Assembly: GCA_030608865.1 (NCBI GenBank)
Contig: JAUWDI010000091.1
Coordinates: 1-5,239 of the forward strand
Direction of reading: 5' to 3'
Length of the DNA stretch: 5,239 nucleotides
From: Anaerolineales bacterium
GTDB taxonomy: Bacteria > Chloroflexota > Anaerolineae > Anaerolineales > E44-bin32
This document shows, in pieces, positions 1 to 5,239 of the stretch; position 1 is the first letter of the stretch, and every line of letters begins with the position of its first letter. The notes under the pieces were generated by a model. That model was not told where the DNA came from. It worked only from the letters and a program-made list of their open reading frames with translations, and did not search any database. Both the position numbers and the translations under genes were made by a program.

Positions 1-408
1 TCCGCCCCCTGAAAACGTCTTTTGTAAGCCCGGCTCAAAGCCATAGTTGTAGGTTTCTGACCGATCACGTAGATGAGCCCACATGACCTGGGGTAAGTAG
101 GCTAGACAGAAGTGCTGATACTGCCATACATGTGTGAGTTCGTGGATCAACCAGGCCATTTCGTTTACAGAACCGACGGGATCAGCCGGATTGTCTGTAT
201 GCAGACGTTTAGAGAAGTAGAGATGGTTCCCAAGTGCGACGGCATTGTTTCTTGGAGCCTTGGTTCTCGAAAGCCAGGAACCAACACGACCCGCCCAGTT
301 GGGCCAAGCAACATCCTCGACGATCGTCACTCGCTCGTACACAACTGAAGATCCGAACACTAATTGCGCTTCAATGGTCTCATAAAGACTCAATTTGCGC
401 CGGTGCAT
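1..408 (-). CDS. DUF4157-like HExxH metallopeptidase-fold protein, N-terminal part (runs off left edge)
   Basis: The reading frame is open from an ATG at 408-406 to the left edge, giving 136 visible residues and no C-terminus. The start is supported by GGGAGAG (420-414) five bases before the ATG and by an in-frame TGA about 14 codons upstream. Residues 86-96 read WLIHELTHVWQ, an HExxH zinc motif with H89, E90 and H93 (codons within 144-130). It is followed by a Tyr/Gln-rich stretch, YLP and a YNYGF segment near 120-124. This matches the small DUF4157/eCIS-core-like proteins often labelled 'Rhs' or 'vgr related', whose consensus is roughly IHEMTHVWQ. A preceding VALGNHLYF segment (57-65) is also typical of the group. 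No signal peptide or membrane segment is visible. The role is unknown: family members occur alone or near secreted toxins and contractile injection systems, and whether they are active proteases is uncertain. It has its own promoter candidate and is probably not part of the respiratory operon. Confidence 0.8.
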   Translation of the reverse strand, partial: MHRRKLSLYETIEAQLVFGSSVVYERVTIVEDVAWPNWAGRVGSWLSRTKAPRNNAVALGNHLYFSKRLHTDNPADPVGSVNEMAWLIHELTHVWQYQHFCLAYLPQVMWAHLRDRSETYNYGFEPGLQKTFSGGG

Positions 409-446
409 GGTTTCTCTCCCATGAAGATATCGTTGGATGAGCTGTA

Positions 447-475
447 ATCATTGGCCATTAATGGAACTGTGACAA
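447..475 (-). promoter_or_regulatory. Promoter candidate for the DUF4157-like gene, with palindrome in the spacer
   Basis: On the minus strand TTGTCA (475-470; 5 of 6 matches to the sigma-70 type -35) is followed after 17 bases by AATGAT (452-447; 4 of 6 to the -10). Predicted transcription would begin near 440, about 30 bases before the ATG at 408. The spacer contains the perfect 10-bp palindrome CCATTAATGG (464-455), well placed for a repressor. Assigned by eye, so moderate to low confidence. Confidence 0.35.
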
Positions 476-662
476 TCATGAAATCCACAACTCCGCGAAC
501 GGACCTTCGTCATAATGTTACCCCAATGAATAGGTTATCGAAGGCTTAGGTAAGAATTTTAGGATTCCTTCGGGGAAAGGGTAGAGATGGCCAGAGTCGA
601 CCAGGTTTCATCTGATTGACAAGAATCCATTGTCTAGAGTGATAATGAATTCGATCCTGGTC

Positions 663-690
663 CACGCTCAGGTTGTGGTGAGTGAGCGTG
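663..690 (-). terminator. Hairpin directly after the operon's last stop codon
   Basis: CACGCTCA (663-670) and TGAGCGTG (683-690) form a perfect 8-bp stem around a 12-base loop. The hairpin starts three bases after the TAA (695-693) of the Fe-S oxidoreductase gene. No T-run follows on the minus strand, so it is not a textbook intrinsic terminator. It could still mark the 3' end of the operon by pausing, RNA stabilisation or factor-aided termination. Confidence 0.4.
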
Positions 691-692
691 CG

Positions 693-2603
693 TTAAGGTG
701 CCTTTTTCGCGGAGAGCGCTTCAGCGATGTCAATCGCAGTTACCTTCTCCCCCATGCCTTTGCTGGATATCGCATCGTCGAACATGATCAGACAATAGGG
801 GCATGCGGTGACGACCACATCTGCCTTCGCTTTGTCAACGACTTCTGAAAGGCGCTGTTGGTTGATGCGCGTATTTGGATCAGTCTCCATCCACATATGC
901 CCGCCACCGCCGCCGCAGCAGAATCCATTCTCGCGGTTGCGCGGCATCTCCACTCTCTGCAATCCCTCAACGCTGTCCAACACCTGTCGGGGCTCATTGT
1001 AGATATCGTTGTAGCGCCCGATGTAGCAGGAGTCGTGATAGGTGAAGGTGCCTCCATCGGCTTGCGTCTTTGGCTGCAAGCGCCCGCTGGCTACGAGCTC
1101 GGCGAGTAGCTCTGTGTGATGGATGACCTCGAAGTCGGCGCCGAAATGAGGGTATTCGTTTTTGAGTGTATTAAAGCAGTGCGCACAACCCGACACCACA
1201 CGATTGAAGTGTACATCTTTGAAAGCGGCCATATTCTCTTCAACCATCACCTGGAAGAGATGCTCGTGCCCCATCCTGCGTGCAGTCTCGCCGCAGCACC
1301 CTTCAGCAGATCCCAGGATGGCGAAATCGACACCCGCCTCTTGAAGCAGTTCACTTAGGGCACGGCCGGCGGCATGATTTCTGCTGTCGTAGGCGTAGGC
1401 GCAGCCGATGAAGAGCAGGACATCTGTTTCATCACCAGGTTGGAGCACGCGAATTCCCGTCTCGCGTGCCCAGGGCGCATGTTCCTCACGAGGCAGTCCC
1501 CAGGGATTGCCCCGGCGCTCCATTTGTATCAAGGTTTCACCGATCGACCCGGGGATCTCCCCGGTGCTCAGCGTCATGTAGCGCCGCATTTCAATCGCCG
1601 CGGAAACGGGATCGATAAACAGGGGGCATGCGTGCAGGCAGGCGCCGCAGGTTGTGCACAACCAGGGGTACTCCTTATCGATAAACCCGCCGAGCAGCGG
1701 GTCGGACGAATTTCCATTCTCTCCCATCAAGGTGCTGTGCATGGATGCTTGAAGCGTGTCGATCAACTCTCGCGGTGAGAACGGCATACCGCTGATCGTG
1801 GCCGGGCATACGCTCTCGCACCGACCGCATTGTGTACAGGCGTCAAATGACAAAAGGGAGACCGATGGATATTGGGCGATCTCGCCCGCGCCGAGGACCT
1901 CTGCTGTCTCCAGATCCTCGATCGTGTCCAGTTCTCCTAATGGCCGAAACGGTCTCAGGATGATGTTTAGAGGACCGGTGACAATGTGCCTGAGTTTTGT
2001 AAAAGGAAGGCTGACGACAAAGAGAAAGCCCACAACCGAGTGTGTCCAAAAGAGGACGGCGTGAATGGGGGCATTCGGGCCGATGGTTACACCGGCGCTG
2101 GAAAGTGCTTGTGCGAGCCAGTTCCCGATTGGGCTCCAGTTTTGCCATGCGGGCTGGGTGGCGAGGAAGCGGACCGCCTCGGCGAAGAAACCTAGGATCG
2201 TAATCGTGAAGAGCAAGAGCAGAGTATAGCCATCTTCCAGTCGGTTCTTGAGGTAAGTCGGCCTGAAAAACACTCTCCGGGCGAGAGCCAATAGAAGTCC
2301 GGCGATGATCATCCCGCCACCAATGTCCATCACCAACTCGAACCAGAGTAAGGATGTGCCACGCGGCCAGGGAAGCTCAATGGGCAGGAAAAGAGGGTAT
2401 TGCAGCAGGTTGATCACGGTCCCGAGGACCTGGATTGTCATTCCCCAGAAGATGAGCAAATGCATAATGCCGGGATAAGCACGCTTGAGCACTCTATCCT
2501 GGATGATGGCGTGAAGTAGAAGTTCTCGAATCGCTCGCGGCCAGCGTGAAGGTCCACGTGTAATTTCGGGCTTTGATGAAGAGGGCGCTGTGTCTGTGGT
2601 CAA
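693..2603 (-). CDS. Membrane-bound Fe-S oxidoreductase: NarI-like heme b domain, two 4Fe-4S motifs and two CCG domains (HdrD/EMO-like)
   Basis: This 636-residue protein begins at TTG (2603-2601), which overlaps the Rieske TGA in TTGA. An in-frame TGA two codons upstream rules out an earlier start, and the next ATG (residue 47) would cut into the first membrane helix. Residues about 45-210 form a NarI-like cytochrome b domain with roughly five helices; possible heme ligands are H48, H181, H188 and H206. Two ferredoxin motifs follow (C256, C259, C262, C266 and C316, C319, C322, C326). Two CCG domains follow: C401, C436-C437, C473, C476 and C526, C562-C563, C601, C604. This order is that of HdrD/HmeD/DsrK-like proteins and of the DUF224 family that includes ETF:menaquinone oxidoreductase (EMO) of fatty-acid-oxidising anaerobes. 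CCG domains of HdrB bind noncubane 4Fe-4S clusters at a disulfide-reducing site. The position in a Rieske/cytochrome b operon suggests quinone coupling. The electron partner cannot be told from this window, which holds no etfAB. Family certain, exact reaction not. Confidence 0.9.
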   Translation of the reverse strand: MTTDTAPSSSKPEITRGPSRWPRAIRELLLHAIIQDRVLKRAYPGIMHLLIFWGMTIQVLGTVINLLQYPLFLPIELPWPRGTSLLWFELVMDIGGGMIIAGLLLALARRVFFRPTYLKNRLEDGYTLLLLFTITILGFFAEAVRFLATQPAWQNWSPIGNWLAQALSSAGVTIGPNAPIHAVLFWTHSVVGFLFVVSLPFTKLRHIVTGPLNIILRPFRPLGELDTIEDLETAEVLGAGEIAQYPSVSLLSFDACTQCGRCESVCPATISGMPFSPRELIDTLQASMHSTLMGENGNSSDPLLGGFIDKEYPWLCTTCGACLHACPLFIDPVSAAIEMRRYMTLSTGEIPGSIGETLIQMERRGNPWGLPREEHAPWARETGIRVLQPGDETDVLLFIGCAYAYDSRNHAAGRALSELLQEAGVDFAILGSAEGCCGETARRMGHEHLFQVMVEENMAAFKDVHFNRVVSGCAHCFNTLKNEYPHFGADFEVIHHTELLAELVASGRLQPKTQADGGTFTYHDSCYIGRYNDIYNEPRQVLDSVEGLQRVEMPRNRENGFCCGGGGGHMWMETDPNTRINQQRLSEVVDKAKADVVVTACPYCLIMFDDAISSKGMGEKVTAIDIAEALSAKKAP

Positions 2604-3049
2604 GCTTCACCGCCTATGAGTATGTTTCCATCTACGATCGTGACGAGTAACTCTTCAAGCGGGGTAGGGGGAGGACCACTGATGACCGAGCCATCAACGG
2701 CGTTGAAGTAACCTTCATGGCAGGGACACTCGATCATCTTGGACTCGGGGTTCCAATCCACCAGGCAGGCGAAGTGTGTGCAGACAGCGGAGTAGGCGAC
2801 AATCCCTCGCTCCGGTGTATTGATCACTAACGCTGGGTAACGACCGAATCTAACAGTCTTGGCCTCTCCTTCAGGGATCGAGCCTTCACTCCCTGCGGAA
2901 ACCGGATCAGAGGGCATTTCTTCCAGCTTAGAGGGCCAGAAGTAGGCGATTGCGGGTCCAGCGATTGCGGTCAATCCCAGAGCAGCGAACAGGCCGCTCA
3001 GGATTTTCAGGAAGCCTCTGCGCGGTACCTTCGCTTCTTGATCTGTCAT
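2600..3049 (-). CDS. Rieske 2Fe-2S protein of a cytochrome b complex
   Basis: This 149-residue protein carries electrons from the quinol-oxidising site of cytochrome b. Its ATG (3049-3047) follows a CGGAGAG ribosome-binding site. RRGFLK (residues 10-15) and a hydrophobic stretch (about 16-37) make a Tat signal that probably stays as a membrane anchor. Cluster box 1 is CTHFAC (90-95) and box 2 is CPCHEG (108-113). The expected ligands are C90, H92, C108 and H111, with C95-C110 as the disulfide. A GPPP turn (125-128) stands where GPAP is usual. Box 2 lacks the Ser and Tyr of the canonical CPCHGSxY, having Gly and Phe there, which in known Rieske proteins goes with a lower potential and fits menaquinol use. 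It lies 48 bases after the subunit IV stop, and its TGA overlaps the next gene's TTG. The length is short but normal for bacterial menaquinol Rieske proteins. Confidence 0.95.
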   Translation of the reverse strand: MTDQEAKVPRRGFLKILSGLFAALGLTAIAGPAIAYFWPSKLEEMPSDPVSAGSEGSIPEGEAKTVRFGRYPALVINTPERGIVAYSAVCTHFACLVDWNPESKMIECPCHEGYFNAVDGSVISGPPPTPLEELLVTIVDGNILIGGEA

Positions 3050-3097
3050 AGGGCTCTCCGTTTATCGATTGACGAATGGGAAATCTCGTCGGAATTA

Positions 3098-3496
3098 TTA
3101 ACTCAGGGCTCCCATGATCGTAAGGCCGATCACGACTATTGATCCGACAATAACAATAATCCAGCGGACGTTTCGTGCTCGGAGAGTATCACCCTTTCGA
3201 TCGAGAAATGGCCAGATTACGATCAGGATCAACCCGATAATGGGAATTAACACGCCGATGGTTTTCGGTACGTACTTCAACATTTCATAAAGGAAGAGAA
3301 AGTACCAATCGGATTTTACGTGTGGTGTGACCATCGGGTCGGCTGGGGACTCAAGACCGATAGGGGACATCAAGCCCACGATGCCCACAACGATCATTAT
3401 CACCATAATCAATATAACGACTTTCGCCTCGGTCCAAATATGGTCAGGGAAGAAGGGGATGGTTTTTTCTTCTGGACTGGATTCTCCCTCAGTCAT
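3098..3496 (-). CDS. Cytochrome b C-terminal subunit (subunit IV / PetD-like)
   Basis: This 132-residue membrane protein supplies the C-terminal half of the quinol-oxidising cytochrome b, as subunit IV does in b6f-type complexes. Its ATG follows GGAGG with four bases between, 22 bases after the stop of the N-terminal subunit. After a charged start it has an FFPDHIWTEA segment (15-24), typical of cytochrome b C-terminal domains, then three helices at about 25-44, 79-97 and 111-130. The conserved TPxxxPEWYF region reads TPHVKSDWYF (57-66), so the Qo-site motif is SDWY (62-65; bases 3313-3302): Asp replaces Glu and Ser replaces Pro. The coding sequence ends in tandem TAA codons (3100-3095). It has no heme ligands of its own and must pair with the product of the preceding gene. 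Function is firm from context; the substitution is discussed in the findings. Confidence 0.93.
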   Translation of the reverse strand: MTEGESSPEEKTIPFFPDHIWTEAKVVILIMVIMIVVGIVGLMSPIGLESPADPMVTPHVKSDWYFLFLYEMLKYVPKTIGVLIPIIGLILIVIWPFLDRKGDTLRARNVRWIIVIVGSIVVIGLTIMGALS

Positions 3497-3518
3497 GCTT
3501 CCTCCATTAGCTTTGTTA

Positions 3519-4517
3519 TTAGAGTGGTCGATGGATGCCTTGTCGGCGAATCATTAGGAAATGTATACCCATCAGCCCAAGGGCGCCGACCGGTATCACC
3601 AGAACGTGCAGCGCATAGAAACGGCTTAAAGTGACTGCTGAGACATCCCAACCACCGCGCATGAACACGAGTAAGATGTCACCGATCTGGGGGATGCCGC
3701 CAGCGATCTCGGTTGACACCGTCGTTGCCCAATAAGCTTGCTGATCCCAAGGCAGCAGGTACCCTGTTAATCCAAAAGCGAAGGTAAGGATGAGTAGAAG
3801 TGCGCCTGATATCCAATTGAGCTCGCGCGGCGCCTTGAAAGCGCCATGGATGAACACGCGCACCATATGGGCGACGACCATTACGACCATGCCGTTCGCC
3901 GACCAATGGTGGATGGCTCTAATGGCAGCGCCGAAGCGAACTTCAGTCTCGATGAACTGAATGCTGGCATAGGCTGCTTCAGGTGTTGGTTTGTAGTAGA
4001 AGGCGAGCATGGTGCCGGTCACGGCCTGGATGAGGAATAAAGTGAAGGTTATCCCACCCAAGCAGTACATCCAGCGTGTGGCAAACATGGGAACAGGCTT
4101 GTCGAGAATTGCACGCATTGGTTCGACGATCTGGAACCGGTCGTCAAGCCAATCGACAGCGCGTGCCCAAAGCGGCTTCCAGGGTTTCCGGGTAACCCAT
4201 CCGCTGCCTGCCCGGTAAGCCCCGACGAGAAAGACCAGGCCTCCGAAGCCAAACACGGTCCACCGGGCCAGCGGGGTCCAGATATTGTCGATCGAGCCGC
4301 TCAGGTGGCAATGCATACATGTGTCTTGTTCGGGGGGCGGCGGTGGGGTGGTTTCTGTGAGGTGGACAGATGCGAGTCGTAAAAAGGACAATTGCGAATC
4401 CGGGATAGGATCCACAGCCTCACTCGCCTGCGCTTGTGGTGTCCCCAAGGCGACAGCGATGATGAGAAACAATGTGATCAAAGTCAGGACGACGAAGGCA
4501 TGTCGGAACCGCCTCAT
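3519..4517 (-). CDS. Cytochrome b N-terminal subunit (b6-like) with fused N-terminal c-heme segment
   Basis: I choose the ATG at 4517-4515 (332 residues) because GGAGG (4527-4523) lies five bases upstream; the GTG at 4523 overlaps that site. A hydrophobic signal (about 6-23) ends in AQA (29-31), a likely signal-peptidase site. A short exported segment with a proline run follows, bearing one c-heme motif, CMHCH (67-71; bases 4319-4305). An extra helix (about 86-104) precedes the cytochrome b domain. That domain has four helices, A to D: about 149-175, 203-223, 236-257 and 300-323. Heme b ligands match cytochrome b6: H203 and H217 in helix B, H304 and H319 in helix D. The PWDQ motif is at 256-259. 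C152 in YCLGG sits where cytochrome b6 Cys35 binds the extra heme cn/ci covalently. It should be the quinol-oxidising core with subunit IV and the Rieske protein. No separate cytochrome c1 or f is visible, so the fused c-heme may take that place. Confidence 0.93.
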   Translation of the reverse strand: MRRFRHAFVVLTLITLFLIIAVALGTPQAQASEAVDPIPDSQLSFLRLASVHLTETTPPPPPEQDTCMHCHLSGSIDNIWTPLARWTVFGFGGLVFLVGAYRAGSGWVTRKPWKPLWARAVDWLDDRFQIVEPMRAILDKPVPMFATRWMYCLGGITFTLFLIQAVTGTMLAFYYKPTPEAAYASIQFIETEVRFGAAIRAIHHWSANGMVVMVVAHMVRVFIHGAFKAPRELNWISGALLLILTFAFGLTGYLLPWDQQAYWATTVSTEIAGGIPQIGDILLVFMRGGWDVSAVTLSRFYALHVLVIPVGALGLMGIHFLMIRRQGIHRPL

Positions 4518-4527
4518 TCTCACCTCC
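4518..4527 (-). promoter_or_regulatory. Ribosome-binding site that fixes the cytochrome b start
   Basis: GGAGG (4527-4523) is followed by a five-base spacer and ATG at 4517. An upstream in-frame GTG (4523-4521) shares its first base with the GGAGG and cannot be read from it, so the ATG is preferred. Confidence 0.8.
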
Positions 4528-4539
4528 GGGTTACTCTTG

Positions 4540-4563
4540 CCGTTTTATCAACTAAAAAAACGG
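4540..4563 (-). promoter_or_regulatory. Small hairpin in the cytochrome b leader
   Basis: CCGTTTT (4540-4546) and AAAACGG (4557-4563) form a perfect 7-bp stem with a 10-base loop, ending about 13 bases before the GGAGG of the cytochrome b gene. On the minus strand the upstream arm merges into a run of seven T (4560-4554) preceded by GC-rich dyads, which faintly resembles an attenuator. The stem is mostly A-T and weak; this is only suggestive. Confidence 0.2.
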
Positions 4564-4567
4564 AATA

Positions 4568-4578
4568 CCGCAATGCGG
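4568..4578. promoter_or_regulatory. 11-bp dyad near the predicted cytochrome b transcription start
   Basis: CCGCAATGCGG is a perfect dyad with 5-bp arms around a single central base. It lies about seven bases downstream of the -10 candidate TACAAT (4590-4585), which would place it over the transcription start, a usual place for an operator. No regulator is visible in the window. Confidence 0.2.
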
Positions 4579-4584
4579 GCACAA

Positions 4585-4612
4585 ATTGTACGATATTTTA
4601 CCAAGGACGCAA
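4585..4612 (-). promoter_or_regulatory. Weak promoter candidate for the respiratory operon
   Basis: On the minus strand TACAAT (4590-4585) matches five of six bases of the -10 consensus. The best -35 is poor: TTGCGT (4612-4607), with a 16-base spacer and only three matches. Transcription would start near 4578 and give a leader of about 60 bases. A weak -35 is compatible with activator control, but the assignment is tentative. Confidence 0.25.
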
Positions 4613-4730
4613 AAGATAGTGAAAAGGTTCATATAGATAGGTGAGAAATGTCCTTCGGGCTTTATTTGGGATGGGGATGCTCTCTAATCTCCCGGGTTGC
4701 CCAGTGGGGAATGGGGGAATCCCAATTCGC

Positions 4731-4764
4731 ACTTAGCGGCGCCTAATAAGAGACGCCGCTAAGT
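4731..4764 (-). terminator. Strong hairpin downstream of the MFS gene
   Basis: ACTTAGCGGCG (4731-4741) pairs perfectly with CGCCGCTAAGT (4754-4764), an 11-bp GC-rich stem with a 12-base loop, starting 63 bases after the MFS stop. It is the strongest inverted repeat in the window. It separates the MFS transcript from the respiratory operon. As with the hairpin at 663-690, no T-run follows on the minus strand, so intrinsic termination in the classic form is unproven. Confidence 0.5.
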
Positions 4765-4827
4765 ATGCAGAAAAATACTAGAAGGAGATGAAACCCGCGC
4801 TAGAGCTCGAATTGGATAGCTTGAGAT

Positions 4828-5239
4828 CTAATCGGCTGCTGCCGCCACTTTCTCTTTGCGAGATGATCGTATAAACATCAACGCGAACATCGCTGCGGAG
4901 ATCAGGCCAACGATGCCACCCGCATACCACACCCAATTGGGGTCATGATAATCGATAACCAGACCCGCTAGCAGAGGCCCGATTGCGAAGGGGACTGCCC
5001 AACTGAATCCATAAAAAGCCATATAACGGCCGCGCATATTATCTGGCGCAAGGCGGGCAACGATCGACTGTGAAATTGGCGCCCAGAGCATCTCTCCGAT
5101 GGTAATGATGGCCATCGCCAGCAGGAAAAGCCCATAGGTGGCGACGAAGCCATAGAGTGCGAATCCGATAGCGTTCAGGAGTGCCCCCACTGTAATTACT
5201 GCTAATTCAGGATACTTTGCATAGCGGCGCGTGATGTAA
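4828..5239 (-). CDS. MFS family transporter, C-terminal part (runs off right edge)
   Basis: The frame stays open through the right edge, giving about 136 residues and a TAG stop at 4830-4828. A GTG at 5190 is an internal codon, not the start, because the frame continues upstream with a TRRY basic loop. The visible part holds about four hydrophobic helices. Between them is the loop LAPDNMRGRYMAFYG, which matches the Arg/Gly-rich cytoplasmic loop of the major facilitator superfamily, and a GPLLAGLVID segment typical of its later helices. The tail is basic and Ala-rich (SSRKEK then AAAAD). This looks like the last third of a 12-helix drug-efflux-type (DHA1/MdtH-like) exporter. The substrate cannot be inferred. 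A 310-base gap with a strong hairpin separates it from the respiratory genes, so a functional link is not suggested. Confidence 0.85.
   Translation of the reverse strand, partial: YITRRYAKYPELAVITVGALLNAIGFALYGFVATYGLFLLAMAIITIGEMLWAPISQSIVARLAPDNMRGRYMAFYGFSWAVPFAIGPLLAGLVIDYHDPNWVWYAGGIVGLISAAMFALMFIRSSRKEKVAAAAD

Larger units (their letters stand above)
409..692. other. Intergenic region between the Fe-S oxidoreductase and the DUF4157-like gene
   Basis: These 284 bases hold no convincing coding sequence on either strand. They contain the hairpin just after the oxidoreductase stop (663-690), the promoter/palindrome candidate at 447-475 and the ribosome-binding site at 414-420. The middle part (about 480-660) shows nothing I can assign. 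The plus-strand open frame that begins at 630 runs into the antisense of the oxidoreductase gene and looks spurious. Confidence 0.6.
4518..4827. other. Intergenic region between the MFS gene and the respiratory operon
   Basis: About 310 bases without a credible gene. Reading leftward, it holds about 60 bases after the MFS stop, the 11-bp hairpin (4764-4731), a G-rich stretch (about 4708-4717), the promoter candidate (4612-4585), the dyads at 4578-4568 and 4563-4540, and the cytochrome b ribosome-binding site. A plus-strand frame (4285-4644) reaches into it but is mostly antisense to cytochrome b. Confidence 0.6.

Noticed and set aside
112..440. Two plus-strand open frames at the left end
   Set aside because: Both are antisense to the DUF4157-like gene, whose minus-strand frame carries a clear HExxH motif and a good ribosome-binding site.
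601..660. CCAGG/CCTGG inverted repeat spanning the intergenic region
   Set aside because: It has only 5-bp arms about 50 bases apart, which is expected by chance.
1374..1778. Plus-strand open frame of 134 codons
   Set aside because: It lies wholly antisense to the Fe-S oxidoreductase, covering its cysteine-motif region. It shows no recognisable domain and is explained by codon bias of the real gene.
3098..4517. Frameshift that split a single cytochrome b gene
   Set aside because: Each half has its own ribosome-binding site, a natural terminus (GIHRPL end; charged start) and a 22-base gap. This is the normal b6/subunit IV split.
4521..4523. GTG as start of cytochrome b
   Set aside because: It overlaps the GGAGG ribosome-binding site, and the ATG six bases later has the proper spacing.
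4285..4644. Plus-strand frame of 119 codons reaching into the cytochrome b leader
   Set aside because: Most of it is antisense to cytochrome b, and no ribosome-binding site or domain is visible.
5188..5190. GTG at 5190 as the start of a 120-residue protein
   Set aside because: The frame is open upstream to the window edge and continues MFS-like sequence, so this is an internal Val codon.
1..5239. tRNA or rRNA genes, CRISPR array, insertion sequences
   Set aside because: No cloverleaf, array of spaced repeats, transposase frame or terminal inverted repeat was seen on either strand.

Overview
The window comes from a bacterial chromosome of intermediate GC content. All five genes lie on the minus strand, so transcription runs from right to left. 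Two are cut by the window edges. The four-gene respiratory cluster in the middle (about 693-4517) is the core of the region. The proteins point to an anaerobic or facultative Gram-positive-like or Chloroflexota-type bacterium that uses a low-potential quinone such as menaquinone. The evidence is a split cytochrome b of b6/subunit IV type, a Tat-exported Rieske protein whose cluster loop lacks the potential-raising Ser and Tyr, and a membrane-bound CCG-domain Fe-S oxidoreductase. An Anaerolineae-like source is my best guess. It rests on overall protein style and is not proven.

Layout in transcription order (right to left): (1) the C-terminal end of an MFS transporter, entering from the right edge and stopping at 4828. 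(2) About 310 bp without a gene, holding a strong 11-bp hairpin (4731-4764), a weak promoter candidate and small dyads just before the cytochrome b gene. (3) Cytochrome b N-terminal subunit (start 4517), unusual in carrying an exported CxxCH c-heme segment before the membrane domain. (4) Cytochrome b C-terminal (subunit IV-like) protein (3496-3098) with an SDWY quinol-site motif in place of PEWY. (5) Rieske protein (3049-2600). (6) A 636-residue NarI-like/ferredoxin/double-CCG protein (2603-693) starting at a TTG that overlaps the Rieske stop. (7) A hairpin right after that stop, about 280 bp of intergenic DNA with a promoter/operator candidate, and then the N-terminal 136 residues of a DUF4157-like HExxH metallopeptidase-fold protein running off the left edge.

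The respiratory genes probably form one operon making a compact Rieske/cytochrome b complex. It has no separate cytochrome c1 or f; a small c-heme segment is fused to cytochrome b instead. The fourth gene resembles HdrD/HmeD-type and ETF:menaquinone oxidoreductase (EMO, formerly DUF224) proteins. A working model, which is inference, is that this protein exchanges electrons between a soluble low-potential partner (electron-transfer flavoprotein, or a thiol/disulfide pair) and the quinone pool, and that the Rieske/cytochrome b part works on the same pool.
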